Positions 14,209-27,598 of a DNA stretch of 64,000 nucleotides are shown here, in pieces. Position numbers and translations under genes: made by a program. The stretch comes from Dirofilaria immitis. Taxonomy: Eukaryota > Nematoda > Chromadorea > Rhabditida > Onchocercidae. Location of the stretch: contig JAKNDB010000087.1 in NCBI GenBank assembly GCA_024305405.1, positions 7,318,501-7,382,500 of the forward strand, given 5' to 3'. Under the pieces are notes generated by a model that ran no database searches, was not told the origin of the DNA, and saw only the letters and a program-made list of their open reading frames with translations. Within the stretch, counting starts at the first letter, position 1. Every line of letters starts with the position of its first letter.

Positions 14209-17200
14209 TTACCGTATGACACGAGGAAGTATACTTAAAACAGTTTTGTCTAGTTGATTTCGCAGAATAGAAATAATACAGAGATCTTTCAATGTCCATG
14301 CTACAATTATTGAATTAATTAATCACTGAATTTTAATTCATTGAACGTAAAAGAACTGCTGAAATTTGCTTGAAAATATAAAATCCATTAGTATACGATT
14401 ATAAGAGAATTAATTGATAAAACGATTAATTAATTGAATGTTATCATAATCGTATGCTGGTCTGATAATCTTGCTGATTAATAAATTAATGTTTTGTCAA
14501 CATATTTCAAATAAAACAGTAGCTAGTTTAATTTTACAACTAATTCATATATTCAATTTTAACATAATATTAAATCCTAATTTAAATATTCCAGCAAAAA
14601 AGACATTGATAAGTTAATCAAAATTATATATTTATACGAATCTTCAACTAACCGTAATTAAGGACGTGAAGATCGCATAATTCGATAAGGCATTCTGCAC
14701 CAGAAGCCTCGTCGAGGTGAACTAGTGGTCTTAAATGATATTCTAGTAATGTCACAAAAAGAAATGTGTCGTTTTTTATAAGGAAAGATCTTAGTAAATT
14801 AATTGATTAAAAGGTAAATTGTTCAATTTATAAATGATCGTTAATATATAATGATAAGAGAAACTTCAATAATTAAAGAATATTTCTTATTCACAAAATA
14901 ATGGGATAATTTAACAGAATTTATTTCACTTGAAACAAAATAATATTCATAGATTAACATATGCAAAATATTACTATTATCACTTAACTTCAATGGGAGA
15001 TATGGTAATTATTGCTATACTGGCAATCACTAAGTTGGAAAATTTAGAATTTAATTTATTATAGAACAATAATCTATTGTTTACATTCAAAAAATCAACT
15101 TACGTCAAGCCACCAAATAGAAAAACACGATCATTAACAACCACAGAACAATGTCGTTGTCTCGGCATTCGAGGACACAAGCCGTATTGTTGCAAAAGAC
15201 GCCATCGAGATGTCTCAGGATTAAATTCATGAAGCGTATTCAAATGTTGACGTCGACTATGTTGATAGCCACCAAAGATATACATCATTCCTCGGTATAC
15301 CCCTGAAACAATAATCATTTCGGTTTGTGGTATTTATTTTTCCTTTATAACTGATTGATTTAATCAAAATTTAATTGATTGAAAAACAGAAAATGATAAA
15401 TTTTAATAAGCCATAAAAGTTTTTAATTGAATGAAACAAATTTTAGCTATAATTGTTCAATTTTATTTGAATTTATTGTTCCAAAATATTTATTTTTTGC
15501 TTTTTTAATAAAATCATTTAATGTCACGTATTTTGTAAAACGGGAGAATCGGAATTGTTACATATATCGTAAAATTTACAGGCGGAATGATTTCGACGTC
15601 CACACGGGATATCACCGCTTACGTCAGGAATTTCCCAGCAATTCGTTTCCAAATTGAACACATCCAAGCATAAATCATTCATATTAATATCAACACCACC
15701 GAATACATACATTTTCTTGTTGATTATACAAGCTGTATGAAATTGTCGTCCTCTTGGTGATTCACCCTAAAATAATAATTAAATTTAACTGGGAAGGAAA
15801 ACTAGTAGAAAAAGAAGGTGAAATTTCACGATTCATAATTACTTTTGTTAGCACATAGACGAAATACGTAAATGAATGAGATGATAAATGAAATATGCAA
15901 GGATTAAATAGCTGCCACTATTTTCCAATCATTTTAAATGGCAAACATTTTAATAATAAGATTTGCAAAACGAAATTTAATTATTATTTCAAGTTAATGA
16001 AATAATTTACCTCAGTTATTATTTCATACCATGTACTAGTCTCGAAATTAAAAGCAGAAATATTTGTCGGTAATCTAAAAATGCGAAAAAATAATTTTTC
16101 ATTTTTCTTCACTCACCGTTCATTTGAAATTTTTGTATATTTCAATTTACGATGCATATTTCCCGACTTTGTTAAGTTGCTTTGTTTACCAAAGTCAATT
16201 AGGTATTTATTATGATCAATAGCATAATAATAATAATAGCATAAAATCAGATATAATTAGAAAATTAAGGCAGAGAGAGAGAGAGAGAGAGAAAAATAAT
16301 TTACGTTGTTAAATCATTATCTGTGCCACCATATACGATCATCATATCATTAAATACGACAGCAGTATGTCTTGCACGACCAGGTGACGACTCATTTGCG
16401 AATTGAACTCTTGACCAATTTTCTTTTACTGAAAATAAAAACAAATATTGCGAAAAAAATTTGATAATATCAAGAAATGATAAATTATCTAATTGTCAGA
16501 TTAATGAGATATCACTGATTGATTATTAATTTATCAAATTAAATTTATTCATTAAATTAATAAATAAAAACAAAAAAAAACTGACTCATTCAACAATTAC
16601 AACTAATATTAACAATTAATATAAAAAAGCACCTGGATCAAAGCAAAACAATACTGTGCATAAATGAAGTTCACGTGCGAATCCACCCCACATATAAAAT
16701 TTTCCTTTGTATGTTACAACAGTATGGCCATTTCTTTGATCCGGTATATCAGCAAGCAGTGCGTTTAATTCATCATTATCAATAATATTATCATTATCGT
16801 TATCATTCGTATCATCACCATGAAGAAGACTATGACGAAATCTTTCATAGAGTCCCACTGACAAATGTATGTATTTATCTGACATTCCCAATGATTTACA
16901 CCAACGATAGTAATCTAAATTTGAAAAATGAATAATTAATCAAATCAAAGTAAATTAAATCAACTGTTTTATTTTTTAACATATGACAGGACAAAATATG
17001 CTCTTGTTGAAATTTGAAATTTAATATTTTCAACTTTGCAATTTTGTCAATCAATAAGTTAGATAGCTTTATTCAACTAATTCTTTTAATGACATTTTAT
17101 ACTAAATTAAAATCGTTGATCAGATTAATATTTTCCAAAGTTCATGAAATCTTTTCGGAAAAATGAGAAATTTTTAAAATCTTGGTATTATAAACATTTA

Positions 17201-17760
17201 TTTTCATAAGAAATTTTTTGTTTTAAAAAATTAGGAAATGAGTTAAGCGTAAATGCGAAGTATTATAGAAAGTTTAATATGTTAACATCTGAAATGCATT
17301 AGATGCATGCTGAAGTTAATCCATCATCTGTTCATTCACTACATGGAATTTCAGTTAAAAAAAAATATTTCAGATGGTACAATTTAAAATGTTACATATT
17401 TTAATGATTTATTAATTGAACGTGTACTTAAAGTGCAAGTTTCATTGACAAATAATATTACTACTTCATATTAAAGGTAAGGTTTACCATCCCATTTATT
17501 AAGATTCAAACATTGATTCAAAAATCAAAAGAATGAAGAAGTCTGATATAATCATATATTTTGCTGAAAAATAATTCTCAGGAAAATAGGAGCATACCAG
17601 TATCAAGAATGTGTATACCAAACACCTCGTCAGCAATATTAGCTTCTTCCCAAGCATCAAATTCGAATCCTCCAAATGAATAAATTTTAGAGCCTAATGC
17701 AACAGCTGCCTGATTAGCTCGTTTTGGACCTCCAGGTAATGAAACTGTCCAATATGTCAT
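14209..17760 (-). CDS. Kelch-repeat protein of the KLHDC3 type, copy B
   Basis: Eight exons read on the minus strand: 17598-17760, 16633-16914, 16305-16428, 16011-16074, 15580-15766, 15104-15302, 14653-14729 and 14209-14300, coding for 395 residues. It opens MTYWTVSLPGGPKRANQAAV and keeps the diglycine in all six blades (SFGG, MWGG, VYGG, VFGG, IFGG, LFGG), so it is the more canonical copy. Exons 3-7 have exactly the same lengths and phases as copy A (124, 64, 187, 199 and 77 bases). Exon 2 is 66 bases longer and contains an Asp/Asn-rich loop (HGDDTNDNDNDN, near 16770-16830). The ATG at 17760 lies 22 bases after an AATTTAG acceptor, consistent with trans-splicing. The expected role is a CUL2-based substrate receptor, by family knowledge. 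No frame faults. Confidence 0.9.
16272..16292. repeat. (AG)n microsatellite
   Basis: About ten AG units lying in intron 3 of kelch copy B, close to the exon 3 donor. Confidence 0.9.
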
Positions 17761-17782
17761 CGTTGACACACAGAGCAGTTTC

Positions 17783-20581
17783 CTAAATTTACAAAAGTTA
17801 AGCCGAAATATAAGGTAACATTAGATTTGAGCATGCAAGTTACTTATCCAAACATTACGCATCGGCAAAAATGAAATTAAGATCGAAAATTTGAAAAATT
17901 ATAATTCATTGCTTATTAATAGATATATTGATTACCTCAGGACTTAATAATTTACTTCAAAAATTTGAAGTAAATTATTAAGTTATGAATTGAAAGACAA
18001 AATGAGAGAAATCGGCACCAATTTTTTATGATTTGTGAAAACATTAATAATAATACTATTTAATTCAATAAGTTCATTATTCAAAATTTTCGGACTCTAA
18101 ACAGATTTATTAAAATACTAATATTTTATAGTCTAACATTTATCCTTTCCAAAACTTATTTATAATTTAAAATATTAGTATATAAAAATTATATGCAAAA
18201 GTCTACCATAACATTTTATAAAACTATTTGGCTAGCAATGGAAAAAAAAGCAAATAGTGTCGAAAATAAATTTTTAAATAGATTTTTTTTGACACTACTA
18301 TAGCTTAAAGTTCTGTTATTCAAAATTTGCATAATATGTGTTATACTTGATTGTCGTACACAATTGTATTCGATTATCTAAGTCGTCTTTCTTTTAGAGC
18401 AATCAATAATTTTCCAAAAATTATTGAAATAGTTACGAGAAAAGGAAAAGAAACGAAATATTGAGAAGAATTTAACAAAGTTGAAATTTTTATATTAACG
18501 GTTCTCTTTTAATGAATACTGTATGAACTATTAAAAATATATATCTTTAATATAAAGTATAAAGATTATTTCTGCTTATAACAACTGCTTTCTCCTAATG
18601 ATGAAAAGGAATGATAATATCAAAACGATAATAATTAAATATGTGTAAGAAGATATAATAATCATTCCAATATAGATAACCGAAAAAATTAAACTATCTG
18701 TACAAATAATGCGGAAAATATCTATACACGATCATATGGTAAACTATGCAAAAAATAAAAAAAGCATTTGAGCAAAATAATTTAGTACTTAATTTAATAT
18801 TCTTTCAAAAAAAGTATAATAAAATCGAATTATTAAATTTGATATTATTAGACCTAAAAAATTTAGTGTTATCATCAAATTGATTCTATACTAAAATTTC
18901 TCATTGTTAAATTGATATGATTCATTTCATCCAAATTTTATATGAAAGTCAATAATTTAAATTTGCTTTTATAAATTTTATTAATTGAATATATGGAGTA
19001 AAATGAATTAGTGATGAACGAAAAAATTTGTATAAGAAAAGATTGCATAAGGAAGAATGTAATTTTTTTACGAAATATATTTCCTCATAACCACTGAGCA
19101 TAAATAGATAAAATTAAATTGTTATTAAAAATTTTGTTGCAATTAAAATTGAAATAATATTCTGTTTGTCATTAGATTCATATACTTATTCTTGTTATAC
19201 CTACTAGTATTTAATTAATCATCTTGATAAGGCGTTGCCTTTAGTTTTCATTTTCTTCCAATTTTGATAAGCCCAACCACATCAACCAAGATTCTTTCAC
19301 ATTTCATAGAATTTTTCAATTAATGGAGATATTTCAATTTCTGTAACAATAACAACTCTATTGATCTATACATTTTTATATTTTGTATCAAGAAAGTTTC
19401 CAACTTTTTCAATTTTCAAAATTTTAGTAGTAGATTCACATCATCTTGCCTGAATTGAGCTACCTAAATGCATCGCTACTTTTATAATACTTGATTACAG
19501 CTATATATGATTTAAAGAAAATTCCAATGCGGATATCCAATCTAATGCCATAAAAAAATCTTGGAAAAAATTTTAAAATTCCTTCCACCAAAACTATCAG
19601 TTTACACAATTTCTTGCACAACAAATTTGTTTTTATTGAAAAATTTTTGAAATTTCCTCCTGAAATTTAGGATTTTTCTTACACTTCCAATATGGTATAT
19701 TCTATTTTATGTCAATTTATATTATTAGTTGTTTAGCATTTCATTTATTCATTAATTGCAGTAAACCTTTGATATCATTTTTTCAAATAATTTCACTTCT
19801 TTAATATCTTATAAAGTTGGATGTTTCTATTGCAAACAATCTTTCAATTTAATTTCAAATTTATTGGAATAATCACAGGAATTGACGGTGAAGAAATATA
19901 TCACAAACAATAAATAGAGAATTCATAAATTAAACTAAACATCTTGCTTTCTCAATACTTCTCTTGCTATCTAAGTTAATATAACTTGAAAATGTGTGCT
20001 AACGAAAACTGTTACCAATAAGAGCAAGCTTTGAGCAACTCAATGATATATCAACCTATATCAATTCTCTTTCAGTAGGAACTAATTCACATATAATTAC
20101 AATGCGCATAGAGATAAAGTAAAACATAACAAAAATAGTCATCGTTTACTGAGATCTACGGAGAGGTGATTACAGTATACTTAGCTGTAATGTTACATGT
20201 GTACTCTTATTTTGAATTCGCATTGCTTATTGGTTTCTCTTGACTATCAGGAAATCGTTCCGTTTACTAGTTTTCTCTGCTAACCACTCGGACAAGCTGG
20301 CTGCAATGAATTAAATTGAAACAGACTGATTTTCAATTAATACTGAATGCTTCATAACAAATGATCAAATAATTTAAAATGGCAGCAATCTACATTATTT
20401 TGAAGAATGATCCAAATTGAAATCACACATTTGCCTAGTTATCTATTTCTTTCTCCCTCCATTTCTCTCTCTCTCTATATATATATATATATGTAGAGAT
20501 TAGTTAAAGATAACAAATACTTTATATTATATATATACAATCGAAGTGCTATCAAAAATTGCTCTATACTACAAGAACCAA
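17783..20581. other. Gene-free interval between kelch copy B and haspin
   Basis: About 2.8 kb upstream of kelch copy B and downstream of the haspin stop. I find no exon-like frame. The (CT)n(TA)n microsatellite at 20464-20492 is the only structured element. The haspin 3' end could extend into the right edge if its last exon is placed wrongly. Confidence 0.45.
20464..20492. repeat. (CT)n followed by (TA)n microsatellite
   Basis: About six CT units run directly into about eight TA units, just downstream of the proposed haspin stop codon. Confidence 0.9.
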
Positions 20582-23500
20582 CTAATCGTTAACGAAACTA
20601 TTACCTACAATTTCGTGCATAACGAACAGTTTGTATTAACACAACAATTACTCACCATAACGGTGCAAATCTTTAAAATGATAAATGAAATCCTTCCTTT
20701 CACTTTGACTACTAGTATTCTTTTCATCCATAGAGTCGTATAAGTAGCGCACGAGATATATAAGCCACATCACATTTGTCACAGAACAAAACGGAAACCA
20801 GTTATTCCTAGTTTGAAACGATAAAAAGCCTTTCTCATTTTTTATTTTGCCACAGTCATGTGCTTTAAAGATGGAATGAAGAAATATACAAGGATTTAAC
20901 AGATATGTAAAGATTTTCTGAGCAGAAATTTTGTAAAATTTACCTCAAAAGTCGTTTAAAGAACTAATTGGTATTTCAAGAAAAAAATATGAATAATATT
21001 ATAATCCAATGTATCATTTTATAATAATGACTTCAAGAAAAAACTTTTACTTGTTCACTATGCGCATCGCTCGATAGATCTCATATTGTAAACAGTCTTC
21101 ACCTATAAACAATTCGTCATCTTTCGCCAAATCAAAAAAATTGTCGATGTACCTGGAAATCATCCATCTTTTGGACTATCACTAATAATAATCCGTCTTC
21201 AGAATTCAAATTTAAAAGAGATTATATTAAAATTCAGATTGGTATATTTTAAAAAAATCTTTTAAGAATATCATAGAATTTTGGAAAATTTCAAGAATAT
21301 AATAAAATTTATTGCACCTTTAGACATTCTGGAGAGAGTAAAATCGATAATTTTTACTTCGACACCATGTGTACAGACGCTAACTTCAGTACCACCATAA
21401 TTCGCTCTGAAAATACATTGGTATTTTTTCCAAAAATTTTTAATCGAAATTTTGAATTTACGTAAAGGTATGTCTCTCTACTGTATAAAGGCTTACTTAA
21501 CAACAACATCAGATTGCACATTTCGTATGAGAATATTGCCACAATGAAGGTCGCGATGTTCAAATGATAGTCGACATTCTGCCACAGAAAGCGCTATAAG
21601 AACTTGATAAACAATGCTGTATGCTTGCAAAATATCAGCAATCTGTAAAACAATCTTGTAATATCATTTGATAAATCAAACTTCCAAATCAATAATTCCT
21701 AGAATAAAAAAATTTTTTTGAAAACCTAAAGTTTTCTAACTTTCAATAACATGTAACAAAATAATACATATTACCTGTTTTTTCTTACTAATATATCAAT
21801 CATAAAAATAAATACCACATATTTCTCCAGATCAATTCCTCCATCTTCGAAAGCCAAAAGTAAAAAATGTTGACTGGAATTAAAAATACATGGATGATCA
21901 TTTTCGGATTTCATACGCTTGTCATATTGCTCCCATGCGATAACCAAAGATTTTGGATAGGACCCTGGAAAATTACTCATAAAATATTTTATATAAATAG
22001 CGCTTATTATAGAACTCACCTTTGACAACCATTGCTCCCCTTAGATGAATAAAACCCTGAGTAGAATACCCATCTTCAATCTGCTTTAGATCTGATAATT
22101 CCTTTGAAACTATCAATTCTGCAGTAATGTCTCGAAATGATTTCTGCTTATCTCCATTAACCATTTTAATACCACCGATAGGGATCACCTGAATAAAAAC
22201 TTTAGGAAAAACGGAAATACAGAAGAGAAGTATGATAAATCGGTGTGCATAAATCTTACCTTCAGTGCAACAATTTCCCCTTATAATTGACTCGGTAGAC
22301 TTCGCCGAACGTTCCCTCTCCAAGTTTTATCGGATTCGATAAATCACTAAAATTAATATTTGTCGCCAATAGTTAGTTGATTATATTAAGTCTTGCTTTC
22401 TCATAAAAATACATACTTCTAGTGAATGGATTTTCCTCAGCATACTGACAAAAATATAAACTTACAGAACTGTTTTTTAAATCGCCAAGACTGAATATTT
22501 TTTGAGTGCAAAGATGAAAAAGTTCTTGTTTATAATCACGTCTTTTAGCATATTGCGCTGTCCATGGAAAGCCAGTTAAGTAGAATGGCCTATTCTCCTT
22601 AAAAACGTTTTATAATCACATTAAGTTCTTGCTTGTAATCAATTTTAGCATATTGTGCTGTCCACAGAGAATCAATTTAAGTAATATGGCCTGTTCCCTT
22701 AGAAAACTATAAATTTTTTTTGCTTTAGCTACAAATTTATTCGATTTTAAAGTATGAACGAAAGGAAACATTAATTCTATTTTCATAATGGATTTCTAGG
22801 TTTTATTCGATGATTTCAAGCCTCAAAGTTTTGTTCACAATTACCATTTCTGGACAAATTTAATATTATGAAAAAATTTGAACCTTTCCCAAAAAAAAAA
22901 AAACATACCCCAACACCATCACACAATGATAAGCTTCTATCTCCTGAAATCATTTTTTAAATCATAAATTAAAAAAATTTTGCAAAGCAAAATTGGCAGC
23001 CAACTGAAAACAAATAAAATCAAATAATGACAAAAATATCATTCTGTAAGTCTTTGATAACAACAACAGATTATAATGCGTAATGCAAGAAGTAGCTGTT
23101 TACTGGCTATTAAAAGATTAGTCAGAGAATTTTTAATTTACCTGCTGGATGATGGTTGAAAACATGTATCTCAATTAAAATAATTCTTTTTGAATCATAC
23201 AGATGTATTCTACATTTAAATAGGTTTTAATTCATTCTTTTTCCGTCTTTATCCTGTGATTTTATTTTTCTAGAAGTAAGTTTATCTTAAACAATTACAA
23301 AGATCACTGTTTTCCATATCAAAATTATTACTGCAAGATTTACCATGTACAGATGTCGTTATATTTTCACATTCGTATTCCTGAAAGGACATTAAATATG
23401 ATGATAATCTCAGAAACGGCGATACCTCAGAAGAATAATTAGTAATGATTTATTTATACTTATGAAGAGATTACTATCGGATTTTTAAATCAAAGTAAGA

Positions 23501-26270
23501 TATTTCCTTGACAAGAATACTTATTTTATTGTCTAAACAAACAAAAAAAATTTTTCTTATAGAAGTGACAACAGTTACTTCATTTTGGAATCCCCAACGA
23601 CCAGGTGAATTAAGAATTGTAAGCTGAGGGGATGACGTCTGAAGAGTTGTCAAAATCTTCGTTCCACTGATAGACCGACTACAATCGTTCGTTTTACACC
23701 TGATTTTCCTTCCATATCTTCATTCTCATCAAAACTAAATTTTGATAAACCTTTAATATTTAGAAAATTTCGTGAATATATGAAAAACCAACCATAAGCA
23801 GGTTGTTGATGCCCACCTTTCACTAACATCACGGACAATATCTTCCTTATCAAAAACTATTGGACTGAACCGTGCATTTTCATCAAATTTAAATGTATCT
23901 TGATGACGACGCGATATACGTGCAGATCGAGAGACCTAAATAACTTACAGATTGTAACAATCAAATTTACAAAGTAAATTTTTTCGGATGAACTAGAAAA
24001 CTTACCTGAAGAGGTGTTGACGTCGTTGGTTCAGATCGATGAACAACGAAGATCAAAGGTGATCCTTTAATATCAAGCGGATCTACATTTCCATTTTTCT
24101 TTAATAATAAATCTGTAAAATGCTCTGGTTTGTCGAAGTTCTCCTCGGCCTCTTCATTTTCTTGTACCACTTGATTAAAAGTTTTCTCAAATCCTACAAA
24201 TAACTTTCGAGTTTCTGATGAAAAATCTGCCGAATAAAACAGTTAGAAAGGACACTAATGATGATACGACGCGTAGTGACATCAATCCAATTACTCATCT
24301 CTATTCCCTTTTTATTATTTCTTTATCATCTCATCTTGAAATTTATCTACAGACTAAGCTCTGAAATATAAAAATTAGAAAATGTTCTAAGTCAATAACA
24401 GAAGACAGTTAGCGTGACTCAATTTACATAACTTAGATAGGCAGAGGAAATGGAAAAATTATAAAAATACTGAAAACCTGATGAAACTTGCGAAAAACTG
24501 CTGAGGGATTTGCTCACACCAGATTGTATTTGTGCTTTGTTCATCTTCGACAAGGTGATGCCTAGAATGAATGATTTGAAGGGACTATCACTTTTACTTT
24601 TCATTGTAAACTAACAAATTATTGAAAATCCTTATTACCTATTCATAGAATTTGCCAGAGTTTCGCAGAGACAAAATGAAAACGCCTCAAAATATCTCCC
24701 GAAAATAAACCCTAGCATTCATTTCTCAAAATACTCCAATATCAGCCTTATCCTAACAATAAATCTTGCATTAGCTGATAGATGCATTTAGTCATGCAGT
24801 TAATTAAACGTAAATAATATTACTAACGCCATAGATTTTTCTGCATATAAACAAACGCAGATTTTAGTTATCTTCGGAATTTATAAAATCTGGTCTTATT
24901 CCCAATATTATGTAGAGAATATAATATTCAAAGAATACAATTAAATTTGATTGATTAGTTCAAATAAAATATTTTCGAAATATTAAAGGCTAATAAAGAA
25001 TTTCCAGGAATGAGCAGCTTTACTAGTGAACAATATGATCAGATTACAAACATCAAAATTTTCAATGGAAAAGTCTGATAACTTCATAGCATTACCAATA
25101 ATGAGAACTTCATCATGATTATATACCTTCGTTATGCTTTTCGAAAGACATAATCGAAAAAAGAAAAAACAATCTGTTAACTTCAACTAATTTAAAAACA
25201 AGTATTCTTAACCACTTACCATCATTGCATAGGATGCTATTATCACGTTCAATCACAAGTTCATATTTCTCAGCTTCTTTAATCTAAAAAAAAAGAAAAA
25301 AAGAAAATCCACCTGGTTATTCATATATATTTTTCTTTTGCCTATTTACGACAAAATCTCTTTGATGCCATTACATTTCTAGCTCTACTCATACATAGGT
25401 CCACTGTCTTCAACATATGTCTTTAACTAAACATGGCAAGGATGACCTGCTAGATCTTTGACTTTAAATCACATTATATTATAGTCCTTATCCTTCACAA
25501 AAACAGTGTAAAAGATACTACCTTGACTCATTATAAAGTTTTTCGAACGGTTAGTCGTTCACAATATCGATTGGAAATTATAAAAATATAATATAAACTT
25601 CATTAAGCAAGCGTTGATATTCCAGCTCTTCTGCAGTAATGTTTGTTCGATCAATAGGTTTAGCACGACGTCGCCTTTCTCTTTTTTCATTTTACATAAA
25701 CTAGACTGCAAAGAGTCCTGTTCTTGCTCCAGTACGTCATTCAGTATGTTATCGAGTATAACTGTGCGTCGAAATAATGGATCCTGTCTAGTAAACTGCA
25801 AAAATTTATGATATTAGCGAATGGAAAATTAAGTAATGAAAAATCGGACTCGTCCTAATAGCAAGATAATGTGCTCATATTATACAAAATTCACTATTAG
25901 TCAGTGGGTCAGGAATGTAGAAAAAAACAAAAACAAATATTAAATATTTATTTGCATTTTATCTCGTTTTGCTTTCCATTTGATGTTACAAATTAATCGA
26001 TAAATTCATGAAGATTTGAACACAATATTTTCGTCATTTACAAATTCATCAATGATATAGCAGATGATCCAAATAAAACATTATACCTTCTACTTTTTAC
26101 TTTCATATTTTTACTGTTTAGAGTTGGTTTAATTATTCAATTAATTTTTTTGATTTTCAACTAAACAATTAAAATTAACGCATTAGAATACTTACTTGCT
26201 TCAAGGCGGTTTTGTCCAAACCATCAACAAATGTTGCATTGCCTTTAGACATAAAACGCCTCCGGACCAT
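20582..26270 (-). CDS. HASPIN: Haspin-type histone H3 Thr3 kinase, 19 exons
   Basis: Minus-strand exons: 26196-26270, 25599-25795, 25220-25283, 24478-24561, 24006-24226, 23817-23935, 23579-23734, 23344-23380, 22909-22943, 22466-22597, 22413-22444, 22260-22346, 22020-22188, 21819-21964, 21497-21642, 21318-21406, 21051-21152, 20656-20807 and 20582-20604, coding for about 689 residues. The N-terminal half is acidic/Ser-rich and disordered. The kinase half shows the glycine loop GEGTFGEVY, VALK, the alpha-C segment ISELxxSKELSDL-like ITAELIVSKELSDL, the haspin insert SYPKSLVIAWEQYD, the catalytic HRDLHCGN, and IDFTLSRM where ordinary kinases have DFG, then NVMWLIYL. These are haspin-specific features. 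Haspin phosphorylates H3 Thr3 at mitotic centromeres. Four homopolymer runs (25682-25687, 23692-23695, 22277-22280, 21134-21140) each appear one base short; with them corrected every exon phase closes. The ATG at 26270 follows a TTTTTAG acceptor; upstream coding exons are possible. The last 23-base exon is tentative. Confidence 0.9.
22622..22715 (-). pseudogene. Decayed tandem copy of haspin exon 10
   Basis: This stretch lies in the intron just before haspin exon 10 (22466-22597) and closely resembles it, including the bases for the RPFYL...TAQYAK...YKQEL stretch and the preceding CTAAG acceptor. It carries stop codons (TAA right after the YYL-equivalent) and a small deletion, so it cannot code. 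It reads as a partial tandem duplication of one exon with subsequent decay. Confidence 0.75.
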
Positions 26271-27246
26271 TCTGTTATCTAAAAAGATTTCAGAAAGAAT
26301 CGTAGAACAGTCACATTTCTACAGTTACATGCGACATTAGTTTTCAACATCAATTAAGACTACCATAAATGAGCCAAATAAAAGTAAGCCAATCAAACCA
26401 ATAAAGGATCGCAACAATGAAATTATACATGAATCCCATATATATTTATATGTATATAATAGAATTTTCATAGATTATCGGAATTTTTCATTTGTTGAAA
26501 TGTATGGATTATTGAATCAAAACACCTATACAAAGTTGCAATTAATAATTAGCCAACAATCAAATAATTAACTGAAAAATAAAAATCAATGGTGAAACCA
26601 TTAGTAGTTTTGCAAAACCGTTAAATTTAGAGAAAGTAAGAAAGGAAAGAGATTGTGTGAAGATATATCCATTAGGTTTCATTTTTTTCGTCTTATATCA
26701 GACTAGCATTGTATAGTACCAATGGATATGGAGAAATGAATATTGAAAATTTGCCACTTTTCTTTAAATATATGCTCGAATTAAGCCGAACAGATCCTTT
26801 TTACAAAATGGGCAATCAATTATTTGGCATGTTTCAATGAATTTCTTACCAAAAGCTAATTTTATATTAATTAATGAGGAATGAATTAGTAAAGCATTAA
26901 TACTTAATCAATTTAAGCTATTGAAGATACATGTAATTGTTTAGGCGATACAACGTCCGTAAACTAATTAAAATGGTAAAGTCCTATCCTAAGATGTCGA
27001 GTTTTGCGGAATAATTTAATCTACAACTAACTCTTTGCAAAATTATCAGATGCAACTGCTCCGCAACTGCATTATCCATACTGTGCTTATTTCTAACAAA
27101 AGTTTTTATATTGCATCAGACATTGCCACCCACAGTTTTTAAGCTTTTTCTTCCTCGGGTTCAGCAAATTTTCTGATTGATAATTTCATTCAGCTTGTGA
27201 AGTGATATCTCACAAATCTTCACACAAAACTGCAATTGAGTTAACA

Positions 27247-27519
27247 TCATGTAACACCATGACCACACCTTAATTTCACCTCGTCAAACGAAATTTTGTA
27301 AACACACTGGCGGTATATGAGAGTGGATATTGCGGCCCACCGTAGGATCATTAGAAAATGCATCGGTTCTGGAATTTTTTTAGACTTCTTTGGTCGGTGA
27401 AGCTCAGTAATTCTTCGTAGTTTTCGTTTTATATCTTTCTGAAATTTATAAAAGAACTTCAGCGTACATTTTGAATATCTCTTAAGATCAGTAACTGGAT
27501 TTACAAGGAAATTTTTAAC
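27247..27519 (-). CDS. Unassigned basic open frame, possible exon
   Basis: A 91-codon minus-strand frame that opens right after a TGTAG acceptor-like site and contains a second good acceptor (AATTTCAG) before a strongly basic segment (KRKLRRITELHRPKKSKK). The first ATG is internal, at MHFLMILRW. A GACGAG|GTGAAA donor-like site and a following ATTGCAG acceptor could extend it. It lies 1 kb upstream of haspin on the same strand, but its phase does not fit the first haspin exon as called. It could be a missed 5' haspin exon, part of a small separate gene, or chance. I do not recognise a family. Confidence 0.3.
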   Translation of the reverse strand, partial: VKNFLVNPVTDLKRYSKCTLKFFYKFQKDIKRKLRRITELHRPKKSKKIPEPMHFLMILRWAAISTLIYRQCVYKISFDEVKLRCGHGVT

Positions 27520-27598
27520 CTACATTATGCAGAATCGATCAGATAAATAACTGGATTCATAAAGAAATTTTAACCTACATTATGCGTGACCGGTCATA
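27483..27598. repeat. Tandem duplication of a ~58-base segment
   Basis: Two adjacent, slightly diverged copies share the words AACTGGATT, AAGGAAATTTT/AAGAAATTTT and TTAACCTACATTATGC. On the minus strand each copy carries a splice-acceptor-like CATAATGTAG followed by GTTAAAA. Confidence 0.8.

Noticed and set aside
22397..22444. A further frame fault between haspin exons 11 and 12
   Set aside because: Using the donor GTATTT two codons downstream (exon end 22413) gives the right phase without any correction.
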